Positions 8,031 through 17,899 of a DNA stretch of 32,285 bases are shown piece by piece; position 1 is the first letter of the stretch; every line of letters starts with the position of its first letter. The stretch lies in NCBI GenBank assembly GCA_029298735.1, contig JANSLP010000355.1, positions 1-32,285 on the forward strand, read 5' to 3'. The notes beneath the pieces were generated by a model. That model was not told the DNA's origin. It was given only the letters and a program-made list of their open reading frames with translations, and did not search any database. Origin of the DNA: Ophiostoma sp. CBS 140.51 (taxonomy: Eukaryota; Ascomycota; Sordariomycetes; Ophiostomatales; Ophiostomataceae). The translations under genes and the position numbers were made by a program.

Positions 8031-10514
8031 TTACGAGGAAAAAGCATCATCGCCGCCAAACTCAATAATGAATTCGTGAAAGACACCCAAATCAAACTCG
8101 GGTCGGCATTGCATATATTTTGAGCGACGGAGACCGTCCGCCCATTCTTCCATTGGCGACGACGACACCATTGATGCGTGGATGATGAGCCGGTTGATAT
8201 GGGCGAACTCGGGCGAGTGCTTGGCGACACCGAGCCAGCACTGTTGATCTTGAGGAACACGTTCCAACGCCGCTTGCCACAGTGACTCCCAACGATCGAG
8301 TGCCTTGACAAGCGTCGCACCCATCGTGTCAAGCAGAGACTGTGCCCGGCACGTAAAGACGTAAAACTGGAGAGCACCGACGACAGCGTAGAGGTGGAAG
8401 ACTGTCAAGTCGCTGCAAACGGAAGTGTACTGGTTGTTGTTGCTGGACATAAGAGCGGCCATGACGGACTTCAGAGTGACTCGGGGCTTTTGCTGGGTTG
8501 ATTGTGGTGATAGCTGGCCCAACTGTCCCATCTGTGCCTGAAGCATCATCGGCCGGTCGCAGATTTCCTTGTATGCCTCGGCCGTCGGCGCCTCCCACAG
8601 CTCGCCGCTGCACGGCAAGTCGCCAACCATTTCCGCCATGGACATGGTGGGCGGGCGGTTGCAAAAGAGCGCCAGGAGGCCATCCGTGAACATGGCCCAG
8701 AGGGCAAGGCGGGTGCAAGACTCGTTATACACAAAGATCTTCCACGGCGGGACTTGCTGCCACCCCGGTGGTTGTGGGGTTGGCATGGGCGTCGGCGAGC
8801 GAGGGTGGGCGATCTTGCTCATCATACCGAGTCGACGAATGGCATCAACCAGGGCAGGCTGACGCTTCGTCATGGCACGGCGACGGGTGCTGTTGTTCTT
8901 GTCGTTGACGCTGATTTGCAGGAGGACGATAAGGTAGGCCGCCTGGCAGGTCTCGAGGGGAAGCCCGTGGTCAGCGGCGCACGGGAAGATGCCGTCCTCT
9001 TGGTCTTCACAAACCTCCTTGAGATGTCGAAAAATGTACTCTTCGGCCAGGGGCTGCATCTTGGCGGCGGCAGCCACAAGTTCGGCAGGGTTACCGGTGA
9101 GGAATGAGCCAGGCGGTATCGGTGAATGCAGATGGATCTGCGCACCATGCTGTACGCGAGAGTTTGGGTGATCTGGAGGGTCTTTTGCGACGGGGCTGGA
9201 CTGCGAATAAGCAACGCCGCACAAAGCAATGGCCAGCAACAGCCCCAAATCGACAACTTGTGCGTCAAATGTCGGCCAGTGGATCATCTTGGCCAAGAGC
9301 TGCTGCCGACGGAAGAAGATGGCCAGCAGACGATGGAATTCGGCCAACTTGAAGAAGGCCTTGATTGTCTCATAGTGCTTCTCGGCCGTGTCCGGATCGT
9401 GACGAGCAACCATCTGCAGCAGCTCCGCCTCAAGCAGGATGACACGCCGTTTGATGGACTTTTGTGCTGTTGCCCCACTGCTATCTGCCCACGGTTGAGG
9501 CGCCGGAGCAGTGTTAAAGTCTGGGCTGCCAAAGGACATGCCAACATCGACCATGCTACCGTTCATGCTTCCATCGTCAAGAGACAGGCCTAGGTATGGA
9601 TCCATAAATCCGCGGAATAGCAGTTGGGGGTTAATCGTGTCTGCGACGGGAGAAAACATGGGTGGTTGCATCTGCATTTGCATCTGCATTGCTGTCGATG
9701 CCGCGGCCTCTGCTTGTGCCTGAGCCTGTGCCTGAGTCTGGGGTTCCCGTTCGGGTTCGCCACGGACCATGGCATCGTTAACAAAGTTGACTCGCGGGTC
9801 GGTGCAGTTCAACAGAAACTGGTATGGCGACACAATGCGTAGCTTCTCCAGCTCTTCACGCGTCTTGGGCCGCCGACGCACCGCTGCGTCGATTTCTTGC
9901 TGGATCCATTCTTCTGACTGGGCCCGTCTCTGGGACCGAGACTGGGACTGTGACTGAGACTGGGACTCTCTCTCATCATGGGCCTGTGTAAGAGCCCGGC
10001 CTTGGGCCTTGGTTGCCGGTGTCGATTTTGTCTCCCGATGTGCCAGGACCATGCAGACACGGCCATATGTGCACTCTATACTCCGGGCCGAGCACCGTTG
10101 ACACGGCTTCCTGGCATTGCACGAGACTTTGATGCGCGCGCAGGCATCACAGGCCGTCGTCTTGCGGCCGCGCTTGTAGACCCGGTAGTAGGGGTGACCC
10201 GGGGAGTTGGCAACACATGTCTTTTCATGCCTTCTAGCCGAGTCTGCCCGTGAGCACACACTGTGACAGAAGACGCACTCTCTGTTGAGAGGGCCGTTGC
10301 ACGGAATGGCTGCGAACGGGAGTTGGCAAATCTGGCATTCCGACGGGTCTGTGGCCGCTGAAGAAGAGGAAGAGGAGGGTGTGGTTGTTGCAGTTGCCGT
10401 TGCTGTTGCCGCAGTTGGTGTTGGTGCTGCTGCAATTGTTCCAGGTCTGGTCACGGGGGACAGTGTGACATTGCCACCTATTGTTCTAAAACCTCTTGCC
10501 GCATATTCGTCCAT
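8031..10514 (-). CDS. C2HC plus Zn(II)2Cys6 fungal transcription factor with MHR domain
   Basis: A single open exon of 827 residues. A C-x2-C-x12-H-x3-C finger spans C80, C83, H96 and C100, with extra cysteines at 60, 63, 72 and 87. A textbook Zn2Cys6 binuclear cluster follows at C122, C125, C132, C138, C141 and C148 (spacing 2-6-5-2-6). Low-complexity Ser-Gln and Gln-Ala / Gln-Met tracts lie at roughly 185-200 and 255-285. From about residue 370 the sequence resembles the fungal-specific transcription factor middle homology region. Such proteins are nuclear and bind CGG-type half sites; the target pathway is not predictable. It is divergent from the complex I subunit gene with a 566-bp spacer. 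A small intron hidden in frame cannot be excluded. Confidence 0.88.
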   Translation of the reverse strand: MDEYAARGFRTIGGNVTLSPVTRPGTIAAAPTPTAATATATATTTPSSSSSSAATDPSECQICQLPFAAIPCNGPLNRECVFCHSVCSRADSARRHEKTCVANSPGHPYYRVYKRGRKTTACDACARIKVSCNARKPCQRCSARSIECTYGRVCMVLAHRETKSTPATKAQGRALTQAHDERESQSQSQSQSRSQRRAQSEEWIQQEIDAAVRRRPKTREELEKLRIVSPYQFLLNCTDPRVNFVNDAMVRGEPEREPQTQAQAQAQAEAAASTAMQMQMQMQPPMFSPVADTINPQLLFRGFMDPYLGLSLDDGSMNGSMVDVGMSFGSPDFNTAPAPQPWADSSGATAQKSIKRRVILLEAELLQMVARHDPDTAEKHYETIKAFFKLAEFHRLLAIFFRRQQLLAKMIHWPTFDAQVVDLGLLLAIALCGVAYSQSSPVAKDPPDHPNSRVQHGAQIHLHSPIPPGSFLTGNPAELVAAAAKMQPLAEEYIFRHLKEVCEDQEDGIFPCAADHGLPLETCQAAYLIVLLQISVNDKNNSTRRRAMTKRQPALVDAIRRLGMMSKIAHPRSPTPMPTPQPPGWQQVPPWKIFVYNESCTRLALWAMFTDGLLALFCNRPPTMSMAEMVGDLPCSGELWEAPTAEAYKEICDRPMMLQAQMGQLGQLSPQSTQQKPRVTLKSVMAALMSSNNNQYTSVCSDLTVFHLYAVVGALQFYVFTCRAQSLLDTMGATLVKALDRWESLWQAALERVPQDQQCWLGVAKHSPEFAHINRLIIHASMVSSSPMEEWADGLRRSKYMQCRPEFDLGVFHEFIIEFGGDDAFSS

Positions 10515-11080
10515 TGTGCTTGTCGTATGGCTGGGTGGTTGTTGCTGTTGGTTGTCGGGAAGAAAAGGAAAAGAAAGAAGGAGGGAGTTGTCAAAATGCG
10601 CCCTGCGTGCTTTTCCCGACGCCAGATGTGTAAAAGTGGAGATACGACAACTTTACGTGTGACGAGTGGTAAGTTCACGGTGGGGCACACTAATAAAGTG
10701 ACTTATTTACGCTTGAGAAGCTGTGACAATAGGCATACGACTAACACGAAAACGGACCCACTGAACGGTGTGAGTTTCCCGAAAGCCTCTTTGATGTTGG
10801 GGGTGTAAGACGGGGAGATATCAACGGCAGTCGACTTCAGCTGTGTCTTTGTGTGTGTCTTGTCTGTGTCTTTTTTTCTTCTTTTAATTTTTGTACGGCA
10901 TAGTTTTGCTTTCAAATTAATTCTTAAATTTATTCCCAGCCGCTTGAGTTTTATCTACACAAAAACATAACAAAAATGGCCTTCAAGTCAACCATAACCA
11001 GTTCGTACCAGTATCCCATAACAAGCACAAACTAGACACCGATCTGATCACTAAAACCACTCTTTTTCTAAACAGCAATA
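10515..11080. promoter_or_regulatory. divergent promoter region, regulator / NDUFS7, with upstream ATG
   Basis: The 566 bp lie between divergent genes. On the plus strand an upstream ATG at 10976 sits in a strong context (CAAAAATGGC) and opens a 19-codon frame ending with TAG at 11033-11035. Alternatively a 75-bp intron (11001-11075, GTTCGT to CAG) would join this ATG in frame to the NDUFS7 coding sequence. AC-, T- and TGTG-rich tracts occupy about 10830-10920. Confidence 0.5.
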
Positions 11081-11752
11081 ATGACATCCCATCGACTTGT
11101 CACTGTCGTGTTAAGGGCTATTTCTCGACCTTCTATTGCACCTCCAGCTATCGTCTACCGAGACCGTCGACACTCTTCAAACACCGCCGTTCCCTTACCG
11201 AAGAGAGCACCCAAAGCCAAGCCTCCATTCAACTTCCCAACCTCGTCCTCCCGTGCTCTCGCTCACAACGACCGCCCGACCAGTCTCGTCGAACACACTT
11301 TGACCACCATTGACGGTCTTGTCAACTGGGCCCGCAATGGTTCCATGTGGCCACTGACGTTTGGTCTGGCCTGCTGCGGCATCGAGATGATGCACGTGTC
11401 CATGCCACGCTACGACCAGGACAGGCTGGGCATCATTTTCCGTGCGTCGCCGCGGCAGGCAGACGTCATGATTGTGGCTGGAACCGTCACCAACAAGATG
11501 GCCCCCGCGGTGCGGCAGTGCTACGACCAGATGCCCGACCCGAAATGGGTGATTAGCATGGGCAGCTGTGCCAATGGCGGCGGGTACTATCACTACAGCT
11601 ACAGTGTGGTGCGTGGTGTGGACCGGATTGTGCCTGTGGACATTTATATTCCGGGTTGCCCGCCCACTGGTGAAGCATTGTTGTACGGCATCTTCCAGCT
11701 ACAGGCCAAGATCCGGCGGTCTAAGACGACGAGAATGTGGTATAGAAAGTGA
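11081..11752 (+). CDS. NADH:ubiquinone oxidoreductase 20 kDa subunit (PSST / NDUFS7)
   Basis: 223 residues as read from the ATG at 11081. All four ligands of iron-sulfur cluster N2 are present: C98 and C99 in GLACCGIEMM, C163 in GSCANGGGYY, and C193 in PGCPPTGEAL. The block PRYDQDRLGIIFRASPRQ is near-invariant in the family, and the protein ends in MWYRK as other fungal PSST proteins do. The first ~35 residues are rich in Arg, Ser and Ala with few acids, as expected of a mitochondrial presequence. The subunit sits in the matrix arm of complex I and passes electrons from N2 to ubiquinone. The main coding part has no intron. Small departures from the usual fungal sequence (GIEMMHVSMPR, VRGVDRI) are tolerated positions. 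The true start may be spliced from 10976. Confidence 0.95.
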   Translation: MTSHRLVTVVLRAISRPSIAPPAIVYRDRRHSSNTAVPLPKRAPKAKPPFNFPTSSSRALAHNDRPTSLVEHTLTTIDGLVNWARNGSMWPLTFGLACCGIEMMHVSMPRYDQDRLGIIFRASPRQADVMIVAGTVTNKMAPAVRQCYDQMPDPKWVISMGSCANGGGYYHYSYSVVRGVDRIVPVDIYIPGCPPTGEALLYGIFQLQAKIRRSKTTRMWYRK

Positions 11753-11958
11753 GAAGAGTGTGTAAAGGACGAGTAATTTCAAAGACAGCATTATCATTAT
11801 TTTTGTAAACATATACATCTGTTTCCAATATACAACTGCATTCAAGATTCATTTTGACATTCTTCCCTGTCCACCGTTTGTTTCCTTACTCCCCCGTTGA
11901 GGCTTCCATTGTAGGGACCTTCTACCCAGTCAACCTTCGGCCTCATTCTCTTGCCACC
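11753..11958. other. convergent 3' flanks of NDUFS7 and lipase genes
   Basis: A short AT-rich spacer that must hold the polyadenylation sites of both convergent genes. No other feature is seen. Confidence 0.4.
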
Positions 11959-13341
11959 TTAACCAAAGAAGGTAGGACCAATATTGCCGCCCAGCAGCGC
12001 CTCGAGGGCATCAAACAAGAATGATGGCAGAACATCAATCGTGGCAATGTCAAAGAGCGACGACAGCTTCGTCGTGGTCGAGCACGAGCTGGCAGCGGCT
12101 TTGCCGTCCATGCGGTCAATCAGCCAGGCAATGGCCATGGGCGCGCCAATGGCGGCGAGCGAGGCGTGTTCCGACGCGAGATCGCGCGTGTAGGTAACGA
12201 GGCTGCCGGCGCTGCAGTACGCCTTGACCAGGTTGTCGGTGTCGGCAATGGGGCTGATTTCGTCAAAGACGGACTTGTAGACATAAAGCGGGATGCTAGA
12301 GGGCGGGGCCGATTCGTAGGCCAAGGAGTTGTCCTGCAAGATCTTCTGGATATCGGGCTGCGTCCACAGGCTCTGGTTGTCGACCATGGCCTTGACGTTG
12401 CTGTCCAACAGGAAATCCAGAATGTCGGGCACAAAACACTGCTGCGTGACCTTTTCGAACTTGTCCTTGTCCTCGGGCAGGACATGCTCGTCAATCGCTT
12501 GGGCAACGACGGGGTACTGCGAGGCCAGGCCCATCATGCCGGCCGGGATGATGCCGGCAAATGGCGTGTTGTTGATGGTGTTGATGACGTTGTTGATGTT
12601 GGGCACCGTGCCGCCAATGGCTGCGCCAACAATGTTGTCGGACAGATCGGGAGCGTATCTCGGCTGCAGGACAGCCGCCCAGGCCGAAGCCAGCGAGCCG
12701 CCGGAGTAGCCCCACATGGTGACTTTGGCGTCGCCCTGGATGCCAGTGAAGCTGGTCGAAGGCAAAGCAGCCCTGATGCCATCCAGAGTAGCCTGACCCG
12801 CCAGGCGGTTGGCCAGGTACGCGCCCGAGGGGCCTTCGTGGTCGGGTAGGATCACGACCCAGCCCTGGTACAGGGCTGCCTCAATCAGCAGGAGCTCAGC
12901 CTCGGTCACAATCGTGCCCAGCAGACCGCCCGTGGCCGCTTGCAGCTGCAGTGCATAAGACGGTCCGCAGTTAATGGACGTGGCGTCTTCGGCGACCTGG
13001 TACGACAGGACCTTGTTGAAGTCGGCATTGTTGGGGATTAGGACCGTAAGCACCGTCTGGGTGGCGTTGCCGACGTTGTCCGTCGTGCGGTAGCGGATCT
13101 GCCAGCTGCCGGCGATGTTGATCTTGTCAGTGCCAAAGGCGGCAATGGCGGCAGGCGGGGCACGGTGGTCGATGATAGCACCGGGAGCATAGCTGTGTAT
13201 ATTGTCCGGGATAGAGTAAAAGGGGTCCTCGCTGGGCAGAGGTGGTGAGTTGCGCTTGTGCTTGATAGCAGGAGCAGCAGGCGCGGGCACGGCCCAGGCA
13301 ACAGCCGCGAGGGCAGAGAGAACGAGACCTTGGAACTTCAT
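11959..13341 (-). CDS. secreted lipase, LIP / CALA-like family (secretory lipase domain)
   Basis: A single exon of 460 residues with a clear signal peptide (MKFQGLVLSALAAVAWAVPA), probably cleaved near residue 18-23, and a possible dibasic processing site at KHKR 27-30. The nucleophile elbow GYSGG places the serine at 213. D360 (VFDEISP) and H392 (SEHASL) have nearly the same spacing as the Ser-Asp-His triad of Candida antarctica lipase A. The block PDHEGPSGAYL precedes the elbow, as in the family. These enzymes hydrolyse triacylglycerols and related esters outside the cell. N-glycosylation sequons are present (e.g. NAT 92-94, NNT 257-259). A TATATAT string on the minus strand lies about 200 bp upstream. 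Family assignment is solid; exact substrate unknown. Confidence 0.93.
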   Translation of the reverse strand: MKFQGLVLSALAAVAWAVPAPAAPAIKHKRNSPPLPSEDPFYSIPDNIHSYAPGAIIDHRAPPAAIAAFGTDKINIAGSWQIRYRTTDNVGNATQTVLTVLIPNNADFNKVLSYQVAEDATSINCGPSYALQLQAATGGLLGTIVTEAELLLIEAALYQGWVVILPDHEGPSGAYLANRLAGQATLDGIRAALPSTSFTGIQGDAKVTMWGYSGGSLASAWAAVLQPRYAPDLSDNIVGAAIGGTVPNINNVINTINNTPFAGIIPAGMMGLASQYPVVAQAIDEHVLPEDKDKFEKVTQQCFVPDILDFLLDSNVKAMVDNQSLWTQPDIQKILQDNSLAYESAPPSSIPLYVYKSVFDEISPIADTDNLVKAYCSAGSLVTYTRDLASEHASLAAIGAPMAIAWLIDRMDGKAAASSCSTTTKLSSLFDIATIDVLPSFLFDALEALLGGNIGPTFFG

Positions 13342-15883
13342 GTTGTTGAAGGATGGAAATTATAGCAGCAAGTGTGACAAGAGGAGAAGATTGAGAATAA
13401 GAACCTAAAGGCAAGAGGGAATACTTCTTGCAAGGAGGCAAAAGGTAGCCAGAGAAGGAGCCGCGGGTGAGAGTGGATGAAGACCGAAACACAGAAGAAG
13501 AAAAACTAGAAAACAAATGGTGGCAGATCACTATCCATATATATTCATATTGATTCTGATCAGCTCCACATGTTGCGAGAAAAAGTGGCGGCAGATCAAT
13601 AGAGTTTGGGGTAGTGAGACAAGAGTAACGGAGTCTGGGGAATGGAGAATAGGAAATGGCGGAGAGACATAGTAGGAAGGTAGGGAATTGTGAGGGTTTT
13701 CGAAAAGTTTTGGTCTGGAGACGACATCGACAAGACGATGCATATCCTTAGCATCGTTCGTATAGGTAGTATAGCTACGGTTGTGAGTTTCCATTTTGGA
13801 TAGGAACTTGCGAGCTTTAGTATAGGTAGCATAGCTACGGTTGTGAGTTTCCTTTTTGGATAGGACCTTGCGAGCTTACAAGGTTTGGAGAATTTGGAGA
13901 CTTTTAAATAGTTGAATAAGTGTGAGTAGGTTTCATCCTAGCTGTCTTTTACACGTGCTCACGGGTCAAGTGGCGTCGGGGAGGGAGCAAGAGTATGTGG
14001 TATCACAAATGTAAATAGAAAATGTCCGGCGCGTACTGACTTTGGAGTCATGTTGTTTCATGTCGTCAAAAGTTGAATTTGACGTCTTCTGCATTATTTG
14101 GAGTCATTTATAGCCTCGGTTGCTGCACTGTACTTTTGCTGTACTTTTCTCTACTATAAATGAGAAAGGAAAGTCAAAAGCAAGAAACAGACAGAGAAAA
14201 CGAAGAAAGGGCGGGCAGTTTGGGACACTTTTTGGTGGACATTGGCGCCGTTTGGCTTTGTCTTATCCTTGTGAGGAGGTTGAAAAACAAATACGAAGAG
14301 CAACGTTAGTACAAAAGAAGAGAGGAAAAAAGGGCCAAGACGGGGAAACTGGGAAAATCGGCGCCGTTGGGTTGCTTGTTTCTCTGCACAAGCATGCGGC
14401 AAGAGGCGATATGTTGGCGTGAACTCCGTTCTTTTTTGCCTTTTGTCTGGAGACTGCTTAACCCAAAACAAGGCTTGGCCATGGCGATCTCAGGACTACC
14501 ATACGATGGCCCAACGCGCGACACCCGGTAGCTGCAAAAGACTGGCTATTCCACGACAATAAAGAAACAGTCTCTGTCCAAATGTGATCGACATCTGCAT
14601 GCCTTACCCACAGTCCTAGCATGTCGCGATCCGGGAAGATACGGTCGACAGCCGACAAGGCGTCAAAGCGTCCATTAATTTTTCTCTACCACGGGAATGC
14701 CATTGCCTCCTTGTTGGATTTTAAGTCGGATTGAATTTGGAGAACGGTGGTACTTTGAAAGATTGACTTGTCTTATTTCAAGCTTTGGTTCCAAATAGGC
14801 CACATTTGGCGGGGCCCCGCACGAGATTAGGGAAGAAAAAAAGACCAAGAAAGGAAGGACAGCGCGAGCACCCGCGAGCAAGGAGGGTCGAGCATGTGGT
14901 TTGGGGAAGAGAAGAAAAGCGATTGGTGGGAAACTGATGAAAGCTTGAACATTGACGATGTGAATTGCCGTGATAGTGTAGTCGGGTAGTGATGCTTGGT
15001 TGTGGTGGTGTTGTAATGGGTCGCAAAGTTGACCAAAAAGGAGAGAATGGGAGACGCCAAGTGGTAAAGAACAGGAGAGAAACACACAAATTCAAGGGGA
15101 GAACCAGATAGTTGGGAGATCAAAAGACCAAAATGATCAGACAGACCACCGAATTCAGGGATGTATGCACGACGAATGGAATTTACCGGTCTGTTGGTAA
15201 TTTGCAGGTCTATTGCACGCTGTTATCATTTGCCACAAGATGAGGGTGAAGCAGGAACAACAGGCACAAAAAGAACAACAGAAATCGTGCAAGTCAAGTG
15301 GCTGGCACTACTTGTGCATTGGCAGCTGACCGTCCACCCAGAGATGTCTTGCACAACGATTCACGGGGATCAGGTAAAGGTAATAACCTCCGATCAGGTG
15401 TCATAAGCAATTTGATTGAAGAAGGGATGGGATCAAATCATACAAATGGCATGTAAGTCATACAGTTTCTAAATATTCTGTACATAAAATAACGACAAGA
15501 AGATGCCCACACAGATCAACGAATAAAAGGATAGGAAGAGATTCACACGATCTAATGATGTCGTGTTGGATATCCCGACACTGAAGTTGGATTAACTCCA
15601 AACACGGACACATGCGCAATATAATCCGGGCCTTGCTGAAAACTGTAGAATGGATGTAGTATGGTTGTCTTCAATGTCTAAGACGAGCATTCCATATATA
15701 GCACTTCAAAACTTCTCCTGCGTTTTGTGTGTATCATGCACTTTCTGTGCATCCTCTTACGCCATTGTGGAATATCAGAATAGGGGTCCATTGTGACACC
15801 CTTCCATCGGAAAGTATTTTAGCTGCTGCAGACACATTCGATAGCTGACAGCCGACATACTGAGTACAACAGCTGACCCTCGC
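13342..15883. other. 2.5-kb region without a recognisable gene
   Basis: The first 200-600 bp should be the lipase promoter: a TATATAT at about 13538-13544 on the minus strand and one CACGTG at 13952-13957. A 60-bp tandem duplication lies at 13761-13880, and a 7-bp-stem inverted repeat (ACGATGC/GCATCGT) at 13735-13757. GCGGGGCCCCGC at 14809-14820 is a perfect 12-bp palindrome. Open frames of up to about 136 codons exist but are low complexity (Ser/Phe/Leu or Lys/Arg) and show no motif. The last 500 bp (15407-15883) are the 3' flank of the M20 gene. A non-coding transcript is possible but unsupported. Confidence 0.45.
13761..13880. repeat. tandem duplication of a 60-bp unit, two copies
   Basis: Units 13761-13820 and 13821-13880 are adjacent, in the same orientation, both starting TATAGGTAG. 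They differ at three internal positions and diverge slightly in the last five bases. The unit contains AGCTACGGTTGTGAGTTTCC and GGATAGGA. It lies about 420 bp upstream of the lipase ATG. Confidence 0.9.
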
Positions 15884-17128
15884 CTAATCCTTCTTCTCCA
15901 GAGCATGAGTAATCAGTTTCTTGTAGCCCTCGACGGCCTCCTCCAGGTCGTCAACCCTCAGATGCTCGTGGTCCGAGTGTGTAACCAAGAAATCACCAGG
16001 GCCATACAGATACTTTTTGTGGTCACCCTTGAGGCCGGGAATATCCGTACCATAGTTCAATACGATTGTATCAAAGCCGTCGACATCGTAGTCGAGTGAA
16101 ACAGGGCCAATGCCGTAGGGGAAGTCAAAGGTGAGAGACGGCTCGACGGCCAAGAGGGCCTCTCTGATTTGCTTTTCGATGCCGGCAGGCGTGCCACCAG
16201 CGACCCGCACATGAACAGTGGCAAAAGCTGTCTCCGGGATGACATTCGCCGCGACTCCACCCGTGATGAGGCCAATGTTGAGCGTGGTGTTGCCAAACTC
16301 CTCGCTACCCGGCAAATCAACAGCCAGCAACGCATTGAGACCGCGTACCAGCTGGCTGATGGCATTTTCGCCGAGCTCGGGGTAGCCCGAGTGGCCAGCC
16401 TTGCCGTGGGCCGTCACATTGAAACCGAGCCCGCCCTTGTGGCCACGACCGAGCTTGAGTTGTGTCGGCTCACCAAAGATGACGGACTCCCAGGACAGGC
16501 CCAAGTTGTTGGCCGCCCGGATACCCTCGCCGCCCTTTTCTTCGCCGACGTCGACCAGGATAGCGACGTCACCTTCTCCGATGGTGTCAGAGTGAAGCAA
16601 CTGCTCGACAGCCAAGATGATCGAGGCTACACTGCCCTTGGCGTCGACAGTGCCGCGGCCCCAAATCGTGTCTGACGACGAGAGAGGGGCGTCTTCCGAC
16701 AGGAGGGTGCCGTCCTTGGACTTGCGTTCGTACGGCCAATAAGGCGGGACAGTGTCAATGTGTGACGTGACAAGGACACGTGTCTGCCGGGTCTTGCCGA
16801 CATACGCCCACAGATTGTCCCGACCGGGAGCGGCATATTGTGTCTCGACAGTGAAACCCCGTCCCCGAAGGTAGTCGACCAAAAAGGCGGTGGCGTTGGC
16901 TTCGGCGCCGGTGATGGACGGGATCTCCACTAGGGATTTGTGGAGGTGGACCAGGTCGGCTGTGGAGGGCTCTTGGCCTGTGGAGGAGGACGATGACGCG
17001 AGCGAGGCGGGGGTGGAGATGATGTTCTGGGCTTTGTGGTGGTCTAACTCGGGCAGGGCCGGAGACCGGAGTGCCACAATAGGTGAGCTGAGCAGGCACA
17101 GAAGAAGTGTATTTGTAATAAACTTCAT
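15884..17128 (-). CDS. secreted M20-family metallopeptidase (carboxypeptidase / deacetylase type)
   Basis: 414 residues with an N-terminal signal peptide (MKFITNTLLLCLLSSPIVAL). Dinuclear zinc-site motifs of the M20 clan are all visible: H123 and D125 in SHIDTVPP, bridging D162 in GRGTVDAKGS, the catalytic/ligand pair E196-E197 in DVGEEKGG, E220 in FGEPT, and a C-terminal HSDHEH with H387. The dimerisation-domain segment HGKAGHSGYPELGENAI is typical. Related enzymes remove C-terminal amino acids from peptides or deacylate amino acids; the signal peptide argues for an extracellular or vacuolar role in nitrogen scavenging. I used the second ATG because it begins directly with the signal peptide; an in-frame ATG lies 24 bp upstream. 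It is divergent from the MFS transporter gene. Confidence 0.9.
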   Translation of the reverse strand: MKFITNTLLLCLLSSPIVALRSPALPELDHHKAQNIISTPASLASSSSSTGQEPSTADLVHLHKSLVEIPSITGAEANATAFLVDYLRGRGFTVETQYAAPGRDNLWAYVGKTRQTRVLVTSHIDTVPPYWPYERKSKDGTLLSEDAPLSSSDTIWGRGTVDAKGSVASIILAVEQLLHSDTIGEGDVAILVDVGEEKGGEGIRAANNLGLSWESVIFGEPTQLKLGRGHKGGLGFNVTAHGKAGHSGYPELGENAISQLVRGLNALLAVDLPGSEEFGNTTLNIGLITGGVAANVIPETAFATVHVRVAGGTPAGIEKQIREALLAVEPSLTFDFPYGIGPVSLDYDVDGFDTIVLNYGTDIPGLKGDHKKYLYGPGDFLVTHSDHEHLRVDDLEEAVEGYKKLITHALEKKD

Positions 17129-17899
17129 GGTGGGTGTTTTGGGGAGAGACAAAAGAAGTTGCCGGCTAGAACGACAAGAAACGTATCAAAGCCGCGGGAA
17201 ACGACTGAAGAATAACGTGCGACTCTCAGCTTGTCTAAATAGGCTTCGACTCCGGCGTTCTGGGCGCACTTTTAGGTGGAGCTTGACCAAAACCCTCCGA
17301 GAAAACGTAAAGAAAACTTACAAATGCAACTTGTGTTGAGCTTCCCTGGAAAAGCACATCAACACTTGGAGAGCACATCATTATCTTTCATCGGCCAACG
17401 ATTGGAGCCTCAATCGCTGATGTTGCCCTTTTTGTGTGTTTTCCCTATCTTTTCCCTGCAAGGCGTATCGCACCATATCGCGTGCCAAATGCATCACAAG
17501 AAGGTGTCAGTAGCTGCCCCCACGTTAAAATACCACTTCTAGCAAAGATCACCCCTTATGTCCAATCCGATGTCCCCAAACACTTACATCCACTTATATG
17601 GTATCAACACACACACACACACATTAACACGGAGTATCGGAGGTGGAGAGAGCGATGTGCGAGGGGAAGAGAAGTGTGCAAGAACAGAAATGGTCCGTAC
17701 GCGAGAAGATAACGGCGTACTCCGTGGAAAACTGATAAATATGTGCAGTCAATGGTGTGGACATTTTTGAATAAATATCGGTGAAGTTTGAGACATCTTC
17801 TCGTGGGATTCATCAAAGGATTCACCTTTAACATACTTCTTCCATTTCACTGTCCGATTATTGCAGCCCTTATTGCATATAATCATCACCACCACCACC
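17129..17899. promoter_or_regulatory. divergent promoter region, M20 peptidase / MFS transporter
   Basis: 771 bp separate the two start codons. An (AC)8 microsatellite lies at 17607-17622. The leader just before the MFS ATG is rich in CAC triplets. Small open frames here show no motif. A shared upstream region would let both genes answer to the same nutrient signal, but I recognise no specific site. Confidence 0.45.

Noticed and set aside
14154..15123. Several open frames of about 100-136 codons in the gene desert
   Set aside because: They are low complexity, overlap one another on both strands, and have no motif, plausible splice structure or signal peptide.
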